In this document: one piece after another, positions 1 to 6,195 of the stretch
Layout of the letters: every line of letters starts with the position of its first letter
Position numbering within the stretch: the stretch's first letter is position 1
Assembly: GCA_028703735.1 (NCBI GenBank)
Contig: JAQVMI010000078.1
Coordinates: 1-7,874 of the forward strand
Direction of reading: 5' to 3'
Source of the DNA: Candidatus Cloacimonadota bacterium
GTDB taxonomy: Bacteria; Cloacimonadota; Cloacimonadia; Cloacimonadales; Cloacimonadaceae
Length of the DNA: 7,874 bases
Translations under genes and position numbers: made by a program
Notes under the pieces: model-generated
Seen by the model: only the letters and a program-made list of their open reading frames with translations
Databases searched by the model: none
What the model was told of the DNA's origin: nothing

Positions 1-64
1 CTCGGATAAAGGTTCCCCTTGGCTTTTCTGCCCGATTCGGGTGGCTACAGCCTCGAATAGCCGG

Positions 65-178
65 CTGGAACACCTGATTCATCCGGTTTTGATGCATAAA
101 ACGTCAACAATTAGGATCATTATTCCTTTACTCACCAGATTAATCTGGTAATCCAACCGAATAAATTCGGTGTTCCAG
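65..178. repeat. Nested inverted repeat enclosing a 16-bp palindrome
   Basis: CTGGAACACC at 65-74 is the exact reverse complement of GGTGTTCCAG at 169-178. The enclosed stretch holds the perfect palindrome ACCAGATTAATCTGGT (134-149) and an ACCGAAT/ATTCGGT hairpin (156-171) that overlaps the outer right arm. The two could therefore be alternative folds. The arrangement could be a small non-autonomous element with terminal repeats or a folded RNA. No target duplication or transposase is seen. Confidence 0.45.
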
Positions 179-244
179 ATTATTCAATGATCTTTGAATA
201 CATATTCCGGATGTTGAAAAAGCCCTCAGGTCGAAGACTGTTGT

Positions 245-267
245 AAAACCCCGAATTTCGGGGTTTT
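245..267. terminator. Bidirectional terminator-like hairpin
   Basis: AAAACCCCGA (245-254) and TCGGGGTTTT (258-267) form a perfect 10-bp stem around ATT. The G/C core is flanked by an A run on one side and a T run on the other, so it has the form of an intrinsic terminator on either strand. It would serve a gene left of the window or stop transcription coming from the right. It may equally be one more unit of the surrounding hairpin cluster. Confidence 0.55.
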
Positions 268-268
268 A

Positions 269-444
269 GGATGATAGGCGGTGGTTTCAACCACCGTGTT
301 TTGGGATGGAAAATAAACACGGTCTTTGAACCTCCTCCCTCCCCAAACATAGACTGCGTCTATGTTTGGGGAGGGAGGAGATAATCATGATATAAGGCTC
401 TGTTTCGCATTTACACGTGGGATAAATCACCACGCCTATCATCC
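269..444. repeat. Long-range inverted repeat around a multi-hairpin core
   Basis: GGATGATAGGCG (269-280) is exactly complementary to CGCCTATCATCC (433-444). After a one-base bulge the match continues with TGGT against ACCA. Inside lie CGGTGGTT/AACCACCG (279-296), the overlapping CCGTGTTT/AAACACGG pair (294-301 with 315-322), and a 23-bp perfect hairpin (332-380). The whole 176-bp block could fold into one branched structure. A miniature inverted-repeat element and a structured RNA are both possible. No ORF or obvious promoter was found in it. Confidence 0.5.
332..380. repeat. Perfect 23-bp hairpin with a 3-nt loop
   Basis: Positions 332-354 are the exact reverse complement of 358-380, with only TGC between them. 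The outer part is strictly purine on one strand (GGGGAGGGAGGAG at 368-380) and pyrimidine on the other; the inner part is mixed sequence. No T tract follows on either strand, so it is not a standard intrinsic terminator. Such a stem could extrude as a cruciform, and the G-rich arm has runs of 4, 3 and 2 Gs that might form non-B DNA. It lies inside the 269-444 inverted repeat. Confidence 0.75.
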
Positions 445-478
445 GGCACCTGTTGAAACAGGTTTGTCAACAATCTGA

Positions 479-566
479 ATCCCAAAGGGATGAAAGATTA
501 TAGCCCAGGGTGAAGCGATAGCGAAACCCTGGGTAGGAATGTAATTATAGCAAACCCCTTCAGGGA
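479..566. repeat. Palindromic repeat unit of REP-like form
   Basis: CCCAGGGT (504-511) and ACCCTGGG (526-533) form an 8-bp stem over a 14-nt loop containing GCGATAGC. It is flanked on the left by TCCC-AAA-GGGA and on the right by CCC-TTCA-GGG, each followed by ATGA. The near-symmetric arrangement, with TTATAGC between flank and core on both sides, resembles palindromic units scattered through many environmental bacterial genomes, especially Bacteroidota. That resemblance is from memory, and only one copy is present here. Confidence 0.45.
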
Positions 567-643
567 TGACACAATAGACACTACTATCTGTCATGCAATA
601 AGTTGTGTCGCCCATATAGGGTTGATATCCTTATTCCTTATGG

Positions 644-665
644 TAACTGCCGTCGGAGGCAGTTA
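644..665. repeat. Perfect 8-bp hairpin
   Basis: TAACTGCC (644-651) and GGCAGTTA (658-665) pair perfectly around GTCGGA. The A/T-rich sequence that follows has no clear T run on the plus strand. A terminator role, for example for minus-strand transcription leaving the gene that ends at 963, is possible but not favoured at about 300 bp downstream. It is more likely another unit of the repeat cluster. Confidence 0.45.
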
Positions 666-962
666 TTAAATAATTCTTGATAACTGGGATTGGTTGCAAC
701 TATAATCCCTCAAATAACTTGCTGAATATACTGCTTCAATTAGCTTTTCGTCAGATGCTCGTTAATAGTGAACGTCGGCTTCAGCCGTGTGTGAAAACAA
801 TGTCGATAGCAAACGTATTACTTTACAAGTGGAGAACAAAAATGGGACAGAGTCACTTTCCAAATTATCGAGTCAATAGCTTCAAATATCTAGGCACAAA
901 AGAAAATTTTATGACTATATTGCTGCCACATTCAAGCAATCAGTATCAATGTACTAATTCCA

Positions 963-3158
963 TTATCTGCGCTTACCAAAAGTTTCTTTGTGTTTTGCTA
1001 ACACCTGGCTTTTAACTTGTTCAGACGGTAAATAGTAATTCCTATTGTAGAGATAACTTTCGATTTTAGCTATATCTTCATCACATATCCCATAAAATGT
1101 ATAATATAAAAGATCAGAATAATAGTAAAAAGGATCTACTATGCTATTGTGATCCCGTATGGCAGAGTCGATCATAGCATGATAATTCTCACTCTTTTCA
1201 TCGAAAATAGTATTTTGAATATTCTTTAAGAACCTCATTTCTTCTTTGTAAATGGAATCATATTGCAAAACTATAGATTTTATCAAATGCTTGTGATAAT
1301 TGTCTAACGTTGAGAATTTAGGCAACTTAATATCCTTTACTACATCTGGACTTAGGAAGTTTGGTTTTTCTCCAAATTTCAATAGAATAGTCCATAAAAA
1401 AAAGGATGATTTAAAAAACATGACATAGCTTTTTAATATGTCATTGTTCACTGTCTCATTTAATAAAACCCAAAATGCTTGATTATATTGTGAAAAAGCA
1501 ATTGATTTTTCTGGTATAAGCAAACTCATCCCAGACGATGTTAGGACTATCGAATTCTCTGGAATGTTGTATGTTTTCGGGTACTTACGTCTATAGTACC
1601 TAAATGGAGACAACCTAACGTATGCATGAGGGAATCTGATACCGTAATCATGATCCAAATATATATATTTACCCTTTGTCATACCGAAACCATTTACATC
1701 TTTCGATCTCAGAGATTCTAATAGTCTGGGCATCAAATCTCTAGGTAAATCTAGGGGGTTATGTGTGTGCATCATTTTAGCATATCCCTTGAATTTTGAA
1801 GTCAACGAAACTCCATTATGGTAGTATTTATCGATAATTGTTATGTTCTCCATTGTATGTTTCAAATCTGAGAGATTCTTTTCCATTTCTTCAATACGGG
1901 TAAACACAACGTTATTTACAATACTGAGAGCTTTACTTTCTGCTATGAGCCATGTCTGTTCAACAGAAGAGACAATAAACACGTGATCGTTAACTGAATA
2001 TACTGCATTATCTTTCCTAATGTAGACTAGTTTACGTGAATCTGACAATCGTATTGAATAAACTGTTTTATCCTCTCTAATGGGATATAATGTAACACCA
2101 TAGGTGAAAACACCGGCAATATCTTTAATGATATCTTGTTGAAAGCGACGTTTAACATCTTGTTCTGCTAGGTTATGAGTCCCTTTAATTGCACCTTTTT
2201 TGGATACCCCTATCAGACAATATCCACCGCCTGAATTTACAACTGCGCAAACAGATTTTTTTATATCATCATACGAATCCATGTCAAATTCATCAATATA
2301 AGTAGTTGTCGCATTACTCTTAATCAAATCAAGAATATTGATCATCTTTGGCTCAATAACAGATATAAACTCAATAGGATTCAAAAATGCTTTTAATAAG
2401 TTCTCGTAATTTGGTTGTACCAAACGGAACCAAGATACTCTAACTCCAATCTTATCAATATGGTGCGCATCAGAGAACTGAAGTAATGCTATAGGATTTT
2501 GTCGTCTAGCAGTGTGTTCGAAATAAATCTGGATGTGTTCGACATTAGTTTCATTACAATAACAAACTCCGTTTAATCTGCTATGAGACAAAGAACGCGA
2601 TCTATATTCATGTTTTGTGTCGTGATATATCCCCTTTTTACAGTCAGTATGTGCATCTAAACAGATGCAGTCGAGCTTATCCAGATGATTAAGCGTTGAA
2701 ATTAAGTTCCAGTTTGACATATAGTCATCGTTCTCTAATGGCGGGTCTGATGAGTATCCCGCCTGGTGAAGTATATCTTCAATATCTCCGATTGGTTTAT
2801 CCGGATTGAAGATCACAAGTAGATGTATACAATCTTGAGTTTCTAACTCAACACCAGGCAGTATTGTTACCTGCTCAAAGAGATTCAAGTCTGAGTCAAT
2901 TTGTTCTATTGTTCGGTTTATTTGCACTCCGTCTATTCTTGTAGCGTCATCGCGCTCTTTGATCAATTTTTGTTTTATTTTAAGTAGCTCTTTATAGCCG
3001 TGTATGGTATTGTGGTCAGTGATAGCAATTAATTTTATCTGTTTTTCTACGGCTGTTCTAAGAATATCAAGGTATTCAGATTCCCCTTTGTTTCCTTCGT
3101 AGCATTTTATAGAAGCTGGCGTGTGAATGTGTAAATCAACTCTGACAAAATCTTCCAT
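963..3158 (-). CDS. PHP phosphoesterase fused to AlbA_2-like and TRD-like regions
   Basis: This 731-residue protein begins with a PHP domain (about 1-270). Its metal-site motifs look intact: DLHIHT (H10, H12), ITDHNT (D48, H49), GVE (E104) with H112, DAHTD (H170) and SDAH (D230, H232). PHP domains hydrolyse phosphoesters, often as nucleases. Residues about 285-400 resemble the AlbA_2/Schlafen-like fold (KKSVCAVVNSGGGYCLIGVS, near 300-319). A short coiled coil follows at about 418-437. Residues about 495-615 look like a target-recognition domain of type I or IIG restriction enzymes (IVLTSSG, AFSQYNQAFWVLL, LSPDVVKDIKLPKF); the helical tail runs to 731. The start is supported by AGGGAG five bases upstream. 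It lies 21 bp after a small gene, probably in one operon. I infer a DNA-recognising nuclease in defence. PHP and AlbA_2 are fairly sure; the TRD is tentative. Confidence 0.8.
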   Translation of the reverse strand: MEDFVRVDLHIHTPASIKCYEGNKGESEYLDILRTAVEKQIKLIAITDHNTIHGYKELLKIKQKLIKERDDATRIDGVQINRTIEQIDSDLNLFEQVTILPGVELETQDCIHLLVIFNPDKPIGDIEDILHQAGYSSDPPLENDDYMSNWNLISTLNHLDKLDCICLDAHTDCKKGIYHDTKHEYRSRSLSHSRLNGVCYCNETNVEHIQIYFEHTARRQNPIALLQFSDAHHIDKIGVRVSWFRLVQPNYENLLKAFLNPIEFISVIEPKMINILDLIKSNATTTYIDEFDMDSYDDIKKSVCAVVNSGGGYCLIGVSKKGAIKGTHNLAEQDVKRRFQQDIIKDIAGVFTYGVTLYPIREDKTVYSIRLSDSRKLVYIRKDNAVYSVNDHVFIVSSVEQTWLIAESKALSIVNNVVFTRIEEMEKNLSDLKHTMENITIIDKYYHNGVSLTSKFKGYAKMMHTHNPLDLPRDLMPRLLESLRSKDVNGFGMTKGKYIYLDHDYGIRFPHAYVRLSPFRYYRRKYPKTYNIPENSIVLTSSGMSLLIPEKSIAFSQYNQAFWVLLNETVNNDILKSYVMFFKSSFFLWTILLKFGEKPNFLSPDVVKDIKLPKFSTLDNYHKHLIKSIVLQYDSIYKEEMRFLKNIQNTIFDEKSENYHAMIDSAIRDHNSIVDPFYYYSDLLYYTFYGICDEDIAKIESYLYNRNYYLPSEQVKSQVLAKHKETFGKRR

Positions 3159-3163
3159 GTCAT

Positions 3164-3169
3164 CTCCCT
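3164..3169 (-). promoter_or_regulatory. Ribosome binding site of the PHP gene
   Basis: On the minus strand AGGGAG lies five bases before the ATG at 3158, fixing the start that places the PHP HxH motif at residues 10-12. An overlapping ATG four bases upstream is in another frame. Confidence 0.75.
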
Positions 3170-3179
3170 ATTGATGAAT

Positions 3180-3293
3180 TTAATAGATTTTAATGCTAAT
3201 GCTGTATTCTGATATGTGGATATCTAAATCTCTCCCACTACCATTATATTGCAACACCTCGTAATAGTGAATTTGAAGTCTTGTCTGTTTCAT
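3180..3293 (-). CDS. Small 37-residue protein upstream of the PHP gene
   Basis: This short frame starts at the ATG at 3293, preceded by AAGGAG at an ideal 8-nt distance. An in-frame ATG two codons earlier is too close to that site. The peptide begins MKQTRLQIHYYEVLQYNG and ends in ISIKIY. It is polar, tyrosine-rich, and has no signal peptide or membrane segment. It stops 21 bp before the PHP gene, and both probably share the promoter at 3369-3397. I do not recognise the family. It may be a small regulatory or antitoxin-like partner, a leader peptide, or the remnant of a longer gene. The strong ribosome site and its place in the operon favour translation. Confidence 0.55.
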   Translation of the reverse strand: MKQTRLQIHYYEVLQYNGSGRDLDIHISEYSISIKIY

Positions 3294-3301
3294 TGTCATT
3301 T

Positions 3302-3307
3302 CTCCTT
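3302..3307 (-). promoter_or_regulatory. Ribosome binding site of the small gene
   Basis: AAGGAG on the minus strand, eight bases before the ATG at 3293. It is the strongest argument that the 37-codon frame is translated and indicates an organism that uses Shine-Dalgarno initiation. Confidence 0.7.
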
Positions 3308-3368
3308 AGATTAAATTTAGAGCCAACCTATTTCATGACGGGACAAGCATAATGCCCCCATCCCAGCA

Positions 3369-3397
3369 ATTATACATCTCATAAAAACTTCTCCCAA
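3369..3397 (-). promoter_or_regulatory. Sigma-70-type promoter for the minus-strand operon
   Basis: Read on the minus strand, TTGGGA (3397-3392) is followed after 17 bases by a perfect TATAAT (3374-3369). The -35 box matches four of six consensus positions. The start would fall near 3362, giving an untranslated leader of roughly 70 nt before the small gene. No clear operator palindrome overlaps it. Confidence 0.55.
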
Positions 3398-3842
3398 GGT
3401 TATTGACTTACATCCATTTCTTAGTTTAAACACAGACGCGCTTTTACAGATTAGTAGAATAATACACTGTAGAGCAACCAGTGTATTGATAGGATAAATG
3501 TCAAGCAATTTGTCGAGTGCAACTCACAAATATGGATATCTGAATGTTGGTTTATTCTCCGAACATCTCTTTCCCAAAGCGAATATGCGGATCCTGCTAC
3601 GCAGTGGGATTGGCTGGTTTCAAAACCTTGTTTTAATGTAGCGTAGCGGATGAGTTTCAATCATTATTTTAAAGATATGTAAAACAAACACTATAGCACT
3701 CCAGAACACCAACACTCCAATACCCCATCGTTACAATTAATCCTATAATTTAAGAAAGACCCACAAGTATTGTTAACTGAGAATTGAGCTATTTATCCAT
3801 CATTGATATTTTGATTAAAAGAAAACATGTATTATTTTGTGC
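3398..3842. other. Divergent intergenic region
   Basis: This stretch separates the two divergent promoters. It is AT-rich and shows no credible gene: the short minus-strand frames in it lack ribosome sites and recognisable sequence. It contains one bulged inverted repeat (3592-3650). The part from 3660 to 3842 is plain AT-rich DNA in which I see no defined site. Confidence 0.55.
3592..3650. repeat. Bulged inverted repeat with inner hairpins
   Basis: TCC-T-GCTACGC (3592-3602) pairs with GCGTAGCGGA (3641-3650) apart from one bulged base. Inside is a GGTTT/AAACC hairpin (3616-3627), and CTGC/GCAG around TAC overlaps the left arm. It could be a small palindromic element or a structured leader. 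No T run follows, so a terminator is unlikely. Confidence 0.4.
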
Positions 3843-3871
3843 TTGACAGAATATCGGTCTATGGTTTAAAA
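3843..3871 (+). promoter_or_regulatory. Candidate sigma-70-type promoter for the plus-strand operon
   Basis: A perfect TTGACA -35 box (3843-3848) is followed by TTTAAA at 3865-3870 (16-bp spacer) or TTAAAA at 3866-3871 (17 bp). The -10 box matches only three or four consensus positions, so activity may be weak or need an activator. Transcription would begin near 3877, about 30 nt before the leader ORF. Confidence 0.45.
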
Positions 3872-3894
3872 GGGCGGAAGTAGTATTGGTTATT

Positions 3895-3899
3895 GGAGG
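3895..3899 (+). promoter_or_regulatory. Ribosome binding site of the leader ORF
   Basis: GGAGG lies eight bases before the ATG at 3908. It is the only strong ribosome site ahead of the plus-strand operon; the 681-residue gene that follows has none of its own. Confidence 0.7.
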
Positions 3900-3907
3900 T
3901 AGCCTTA

Positions 3908-3997
3908 ATGTTAAATACCGTGTTATGCTATATTATTGAGATTCAAGGGTTGAAGCGTCTCCAAATAGACACAATTAATCTCGAGTCTATGAGATAG
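3908..3997 (+). CDS. 29-codon leader peptide coupled to the next gene
   Basis: From the ATG at 3908 a 29-residue frame runs to TAG at 3995-3997, one base before the ATG at 3999 of the large gene. It has an excellent ribosome site, whereas the large gene has none. Translation of the large protein therefore probably depends on ribosomes ending on this leader. The peptide begins MLNTVLCYIIEI and ends INLESMR. I know no family for it. It might be an attenuating leader, a bona fide small protein, or the displaced first part of the large protein if a frameshift were involved. Confidence 0.5.
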   Translation: MLNTVLCYIIEIQGLKRLQIDTINLESMR

Positions 3998-3998
3998 T

Positions 3999-6044
3999 AT
4001 GCTAAACATGAATAATAACTTAGGCAGAAAAGCTACTATTAAGAAAACTGTAAAAACTGATTCTGACAATGTAATCAACAAGAAGAGTTATAAACATATC
4101 AAAGTCAATAAAATCGGATATAGTGTAGGAGCTGTTAATATTCTTTCTGATTTAGGTATGAACACTTTAGGAGAAGTTTTGAAGCTTGACATTCTTGAAT
4201 TAGCAAAGTGGAGAAATTGCGGAGAAAGGCTTGCTTCAGAGATTTATTATAAGAGCACAGAATATATTGATGGTATTATTAACGATAAGGTTAATAAAAA
4301 TGCATTTACCAAAGATATCGTAGGCTTTAATCAATACTTTCACAATGATCCGCAAGAAGCTATCAGGAAATTGATACTAACGGTAGCTGTTAATAGACAA
4401 ATGCTGGATGAATTCCCTGTATTTAACGAATATTCTTTTGTACCTTATGACGTAGAACTCCACTCATCTTACGCAGGAGATACTGATACAAAAAAATTGA
4501 AATTGACAGATAAAGAAAACGGACTGCTCAAGGATTGTGGGATTAGTAATATTAAAGAACTCCTTATGGCGCATAGCCAAGAAATTGCTCAAACTAATAA
4601 CTACGGGTATGCTTTATTGAGTAATATTCTAATGAAACTTTCAAATTATCTTCTTGATCGCCCAAAAACAAAAAACCTCTTCGACTATATAGAACAAATA
4701 CCCATAACTCATAAAAATATGCAGCTTTTTTTGGAATATTTATGCTCCGAAACCGGACAATATATCTCGTTTAAAGAAGTTGGTGAGAGACATGGTGTAA
4801 CTAAACAATGGGTGCATAATATAACAGAAAAGTATTGCACTTACATTAAAAACAGAAACATGAACGACGACACACTTGACGATGTTCTAACCCCTGTTAC
4901 CGAATATCTTAAGAAGTACAAAGGTGCAATCAGGATTCAGAACTTTTTGGAAGAGCAATGTAAAGCATATTGCCTGGATGACGTTTCTCTAAGAAGATAC
5001 TTACGGTTTTCTGCTTTAGTGCCAAAGATAGTGGAAATAAATCAAGAAATGGATTTATTCTGGGAAAGGAAGATACCATGTTTAAATTGCAGAAGCTTCA
5101 AAGACGAGTTTTCTACACATGGTAACAAAGGGAATGAAGCGCTGGAACTTATTGATAAATATTGCATTTACAGTAACTGTCGAACAAGAAAAGAAAGAAG
5201 CTTTGATCTTGGACAGATCATTTATTACAGCCCATACTTACAGGCACGGCAAGCCATCAATATGGTTAGCTTGCCGGAAACTAAAAAAGATGCACAGCTG
5301 GATTTCTCTGAATTTTATAAGGCATTGAATGTGAATCTTGGCGAAAAACAAAGGGAACTTTTAGAATATATTTGGAAAAATGGGTGTGCGATAAACCAAA
5401 CCAGGCTTGAAGCATACTGCAGGATAAAAAAAATCGACCTGAATTCTGTAGTTATTGAAACCAATGCTGCTTTCTTTGAGAAATTCGGGAAAGAGTTGAT
5501 TCAATATAACCATTCTGAAGAGAACTGGGAAATTAATGACACATTTCTTAGTGGCATAGCCAATGAAACCCACGATACTGAACAGTCTGTAAAATATAAA
5601 GAGAGTGTAAGCCTCAATAATTCAGTTGTGCCAGGAACAACAAACCAGAGCTTGGGAGATTATCTACTGGAAATGCACAAAACTATGTTGCGGAATACTC
5701 TTAGCAAAGCTAACCATTCCTATAAATTCTATTGGGCAGAAGCACTGTTTTACTTTATCGCACAAGGAAAGACCGTGGTTTCTCTAAGAGAAATGGCAGC
5801 TTGCATGTGTGCACATGCTTGGGATGATGTTTTAGTGAAGAAGTATAGCTATAATAATGACGATTGTATTCGGGTAATTGTTAAAGAGCTCTATATCACT
5901 CTAACGATATCTCCAATTGAAAAATTGAATACTATCTACACACTTATGTTAAAAACAATATCAAAGAACGAAGAGAACAAGCTGCTAAAATATGTACCCA
6001 CGCACTTTATAAACAGTTATAAGTGTAATATTAATAACAGCTAA
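3999..6044 (+). CDS. Alpha-CTD/sigma4-like DNA-binding protein with TerB-C-like region
   Basis: This 681-residue protein seems to be a chain of DNA-contact modules. Residues about 40-82 resemble the RNA polymerase alpha C-terminal helix-hairpin-helix (YSVGAVNILSDLGMNTLGEV, then RNCGERLASEI). Residues 255-285 resemble sigma region 4 (FKEVGERHGVTKQWVHNI). C361, C364, C389 and C394 could bind a metal. Residues about 445-520 resemble the TerB-C domain (IETNAAFFEKFGKELI). Residues about 552-676 resemble a domain that normally precedes an HNH nuclease (HSYKFYWAEALFYF, AHAWDDVL, YVPTHFI), but no HNH follows. I chose ATG 3999, coupled to the leader; ATG 4008 is an alternative. No sigma region 2 is present, so it is unlikely to be a true sigma factor. 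I infer a DNA-recognition or regulatory subunit working with the downstream PP-loop enzyme. Domain calls are by eye. Confidence 0.7.
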   Translation: MLNMNNNLGRKATIKKTVKTDSDNVINKKSYKHIKVNKIGYSVGAVNILSDLGMNTLGEVLKLDILELAKWRNCGERLASEIYYKSTEYIDGIINDKVNKNAFTKDIVGFNQYFHNDPQEAIRKLILTVAVNRQMLDEFPVFNEYSFVPYDVELHSSYAGDTDTKKLKLTDKENGLLKDCGISNIKELLMAHSQEIAQTNNYGYALLSNILMKLSNYLLDRPKTKNLFDYIEQIPITHKNMQLFLEYLCSETGQYISFKEVGERHGVTKQWVHNITEKYCTYIKNRNMNDDTLDDVLTPVTEYLKKYKGAIRIQNFLEEQCKAYCLDDVSLRRYLRFSALVPKIVEINQEMDLFWERKIPCLNCRSFKDEFSTHGNKGNEALELIDKYCIYSNCRTRKERSFDLGQIIYYSPYLQARQAINMVSLPETKKDAQLDFSEFYKALNVNLGEKQRELLEYIWKNGCAINQTRLEAYCRIKKIDLNSVVIETNAAFFEKFGKELIQYNHSEENWEINDTFLSGIANETHDTEQSVKYKESVSLNNSVVPGTTNQSLGDYLLEMHKTMLRNTLSKANHSYKFYWAEALFYFIAQGKTVVSLREMAACMCAHAWDDVLVKKYSYNNDDCIRVIVKELYITLTISPIEKLNTIYTLMLKTISKNEENKLLKYVPTHFINSYKCNINNS

Positions 6045-6179
6045 GTACTTGTAGATTTTTACACATTGGGAGACCATGAACTAACGTTCAATGAAACAGC
6101 TACCCTAGTAAGGCATTCTGATGAACTCTTAAGAGAAGTGAATATTATGAAGCTTGAGTACTTTAATAATCTCCAGTAA
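6045..6179 (+). pseudogene. In-frame coding scrap after the large gene
   Basis: Directly after the stop at 6042-6044, the same frame stays open for 44 codons to TAA at 6177-6179. The stretch looks protein-like, for example TLGDHELTFNETATLV and DELLREVNIMKLEYF, an amphipathic helical tail. It has no strong ribosome site. The only starts in frame are TTG at 6066 and a late ATG at 6147. It may be the old C-terminus of the 681-residue protein cut off by a stop mutation, the tail of a deleted gene, or a small protein read from TTG. I cannot choose between these. Confidence 0.35.
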
Positions 6180-6195
6180 TAGATGAGTTGTAAAG

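Larger units (their letters stand above)
1..962. other. Non-coding, hairpin-rich left flank
   Basis: No reading frame here has a credible start, ribosome binding site and coding character. Instead at least ten short inverted repeats follow one another. Besides those listed separately they are CCCG/CGGG at 32-42, TATTCAA/TTGAATA at 181-200, ACCTGTT/AACAGGT at 448-463, GACACAA (568-574) with TTGTGTC (603-609), and CGGC/GCCG around TTCA at 776-787. The part up to about 560 is visibly richer in G+C than the genes to the right. This suggests a cluster of mobile palindromic repeats or a structured RNA at the edge of an accessory island. From 790 to 962 I see nothing notable except the tail-to-tail approach to the minus-strand gene. 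Confidence 0.7.

Noticed and set aside
1..670. Possible CRISPR array or integron attC sites in the hairpin-rich flank
   Set aside because: There is no regularly spaced direct repeat with unique spacers, and I found no paired RYYYAAC/GTTRRRY core sites.
677..1015. Plus-strand open frame of 112 codons overlapping the end of the PHP gene
   Set aside because: It begins beside a hairpin, has no ribosome site, shows no family resemblance, and overlaps the real minus-strand gene tail to tail.
3218..3545. Similar phrases TGGATATCTAAAT (near 3220) and TGGATATCTGAAT (near 3533), both reading DIHI on the minus strand
   Set aside because: The similarity covers only about 13 bases and fades at once on both sides, so a duplication cannot be supported.
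3317..3660. Two overlapping minus-strand frames of 63 and 69 codons
   Set aside because: Neither has a ribosome site; they overlap the minus-strand promoter and the bulged inverted repeat, and their sequences look like translated non-coding DNA.
5119..5573. Short frames inside the 681-residue gene on both strands
   Set aside because: They are out-of-frame shadows of a longer gene with recognisable motifs.
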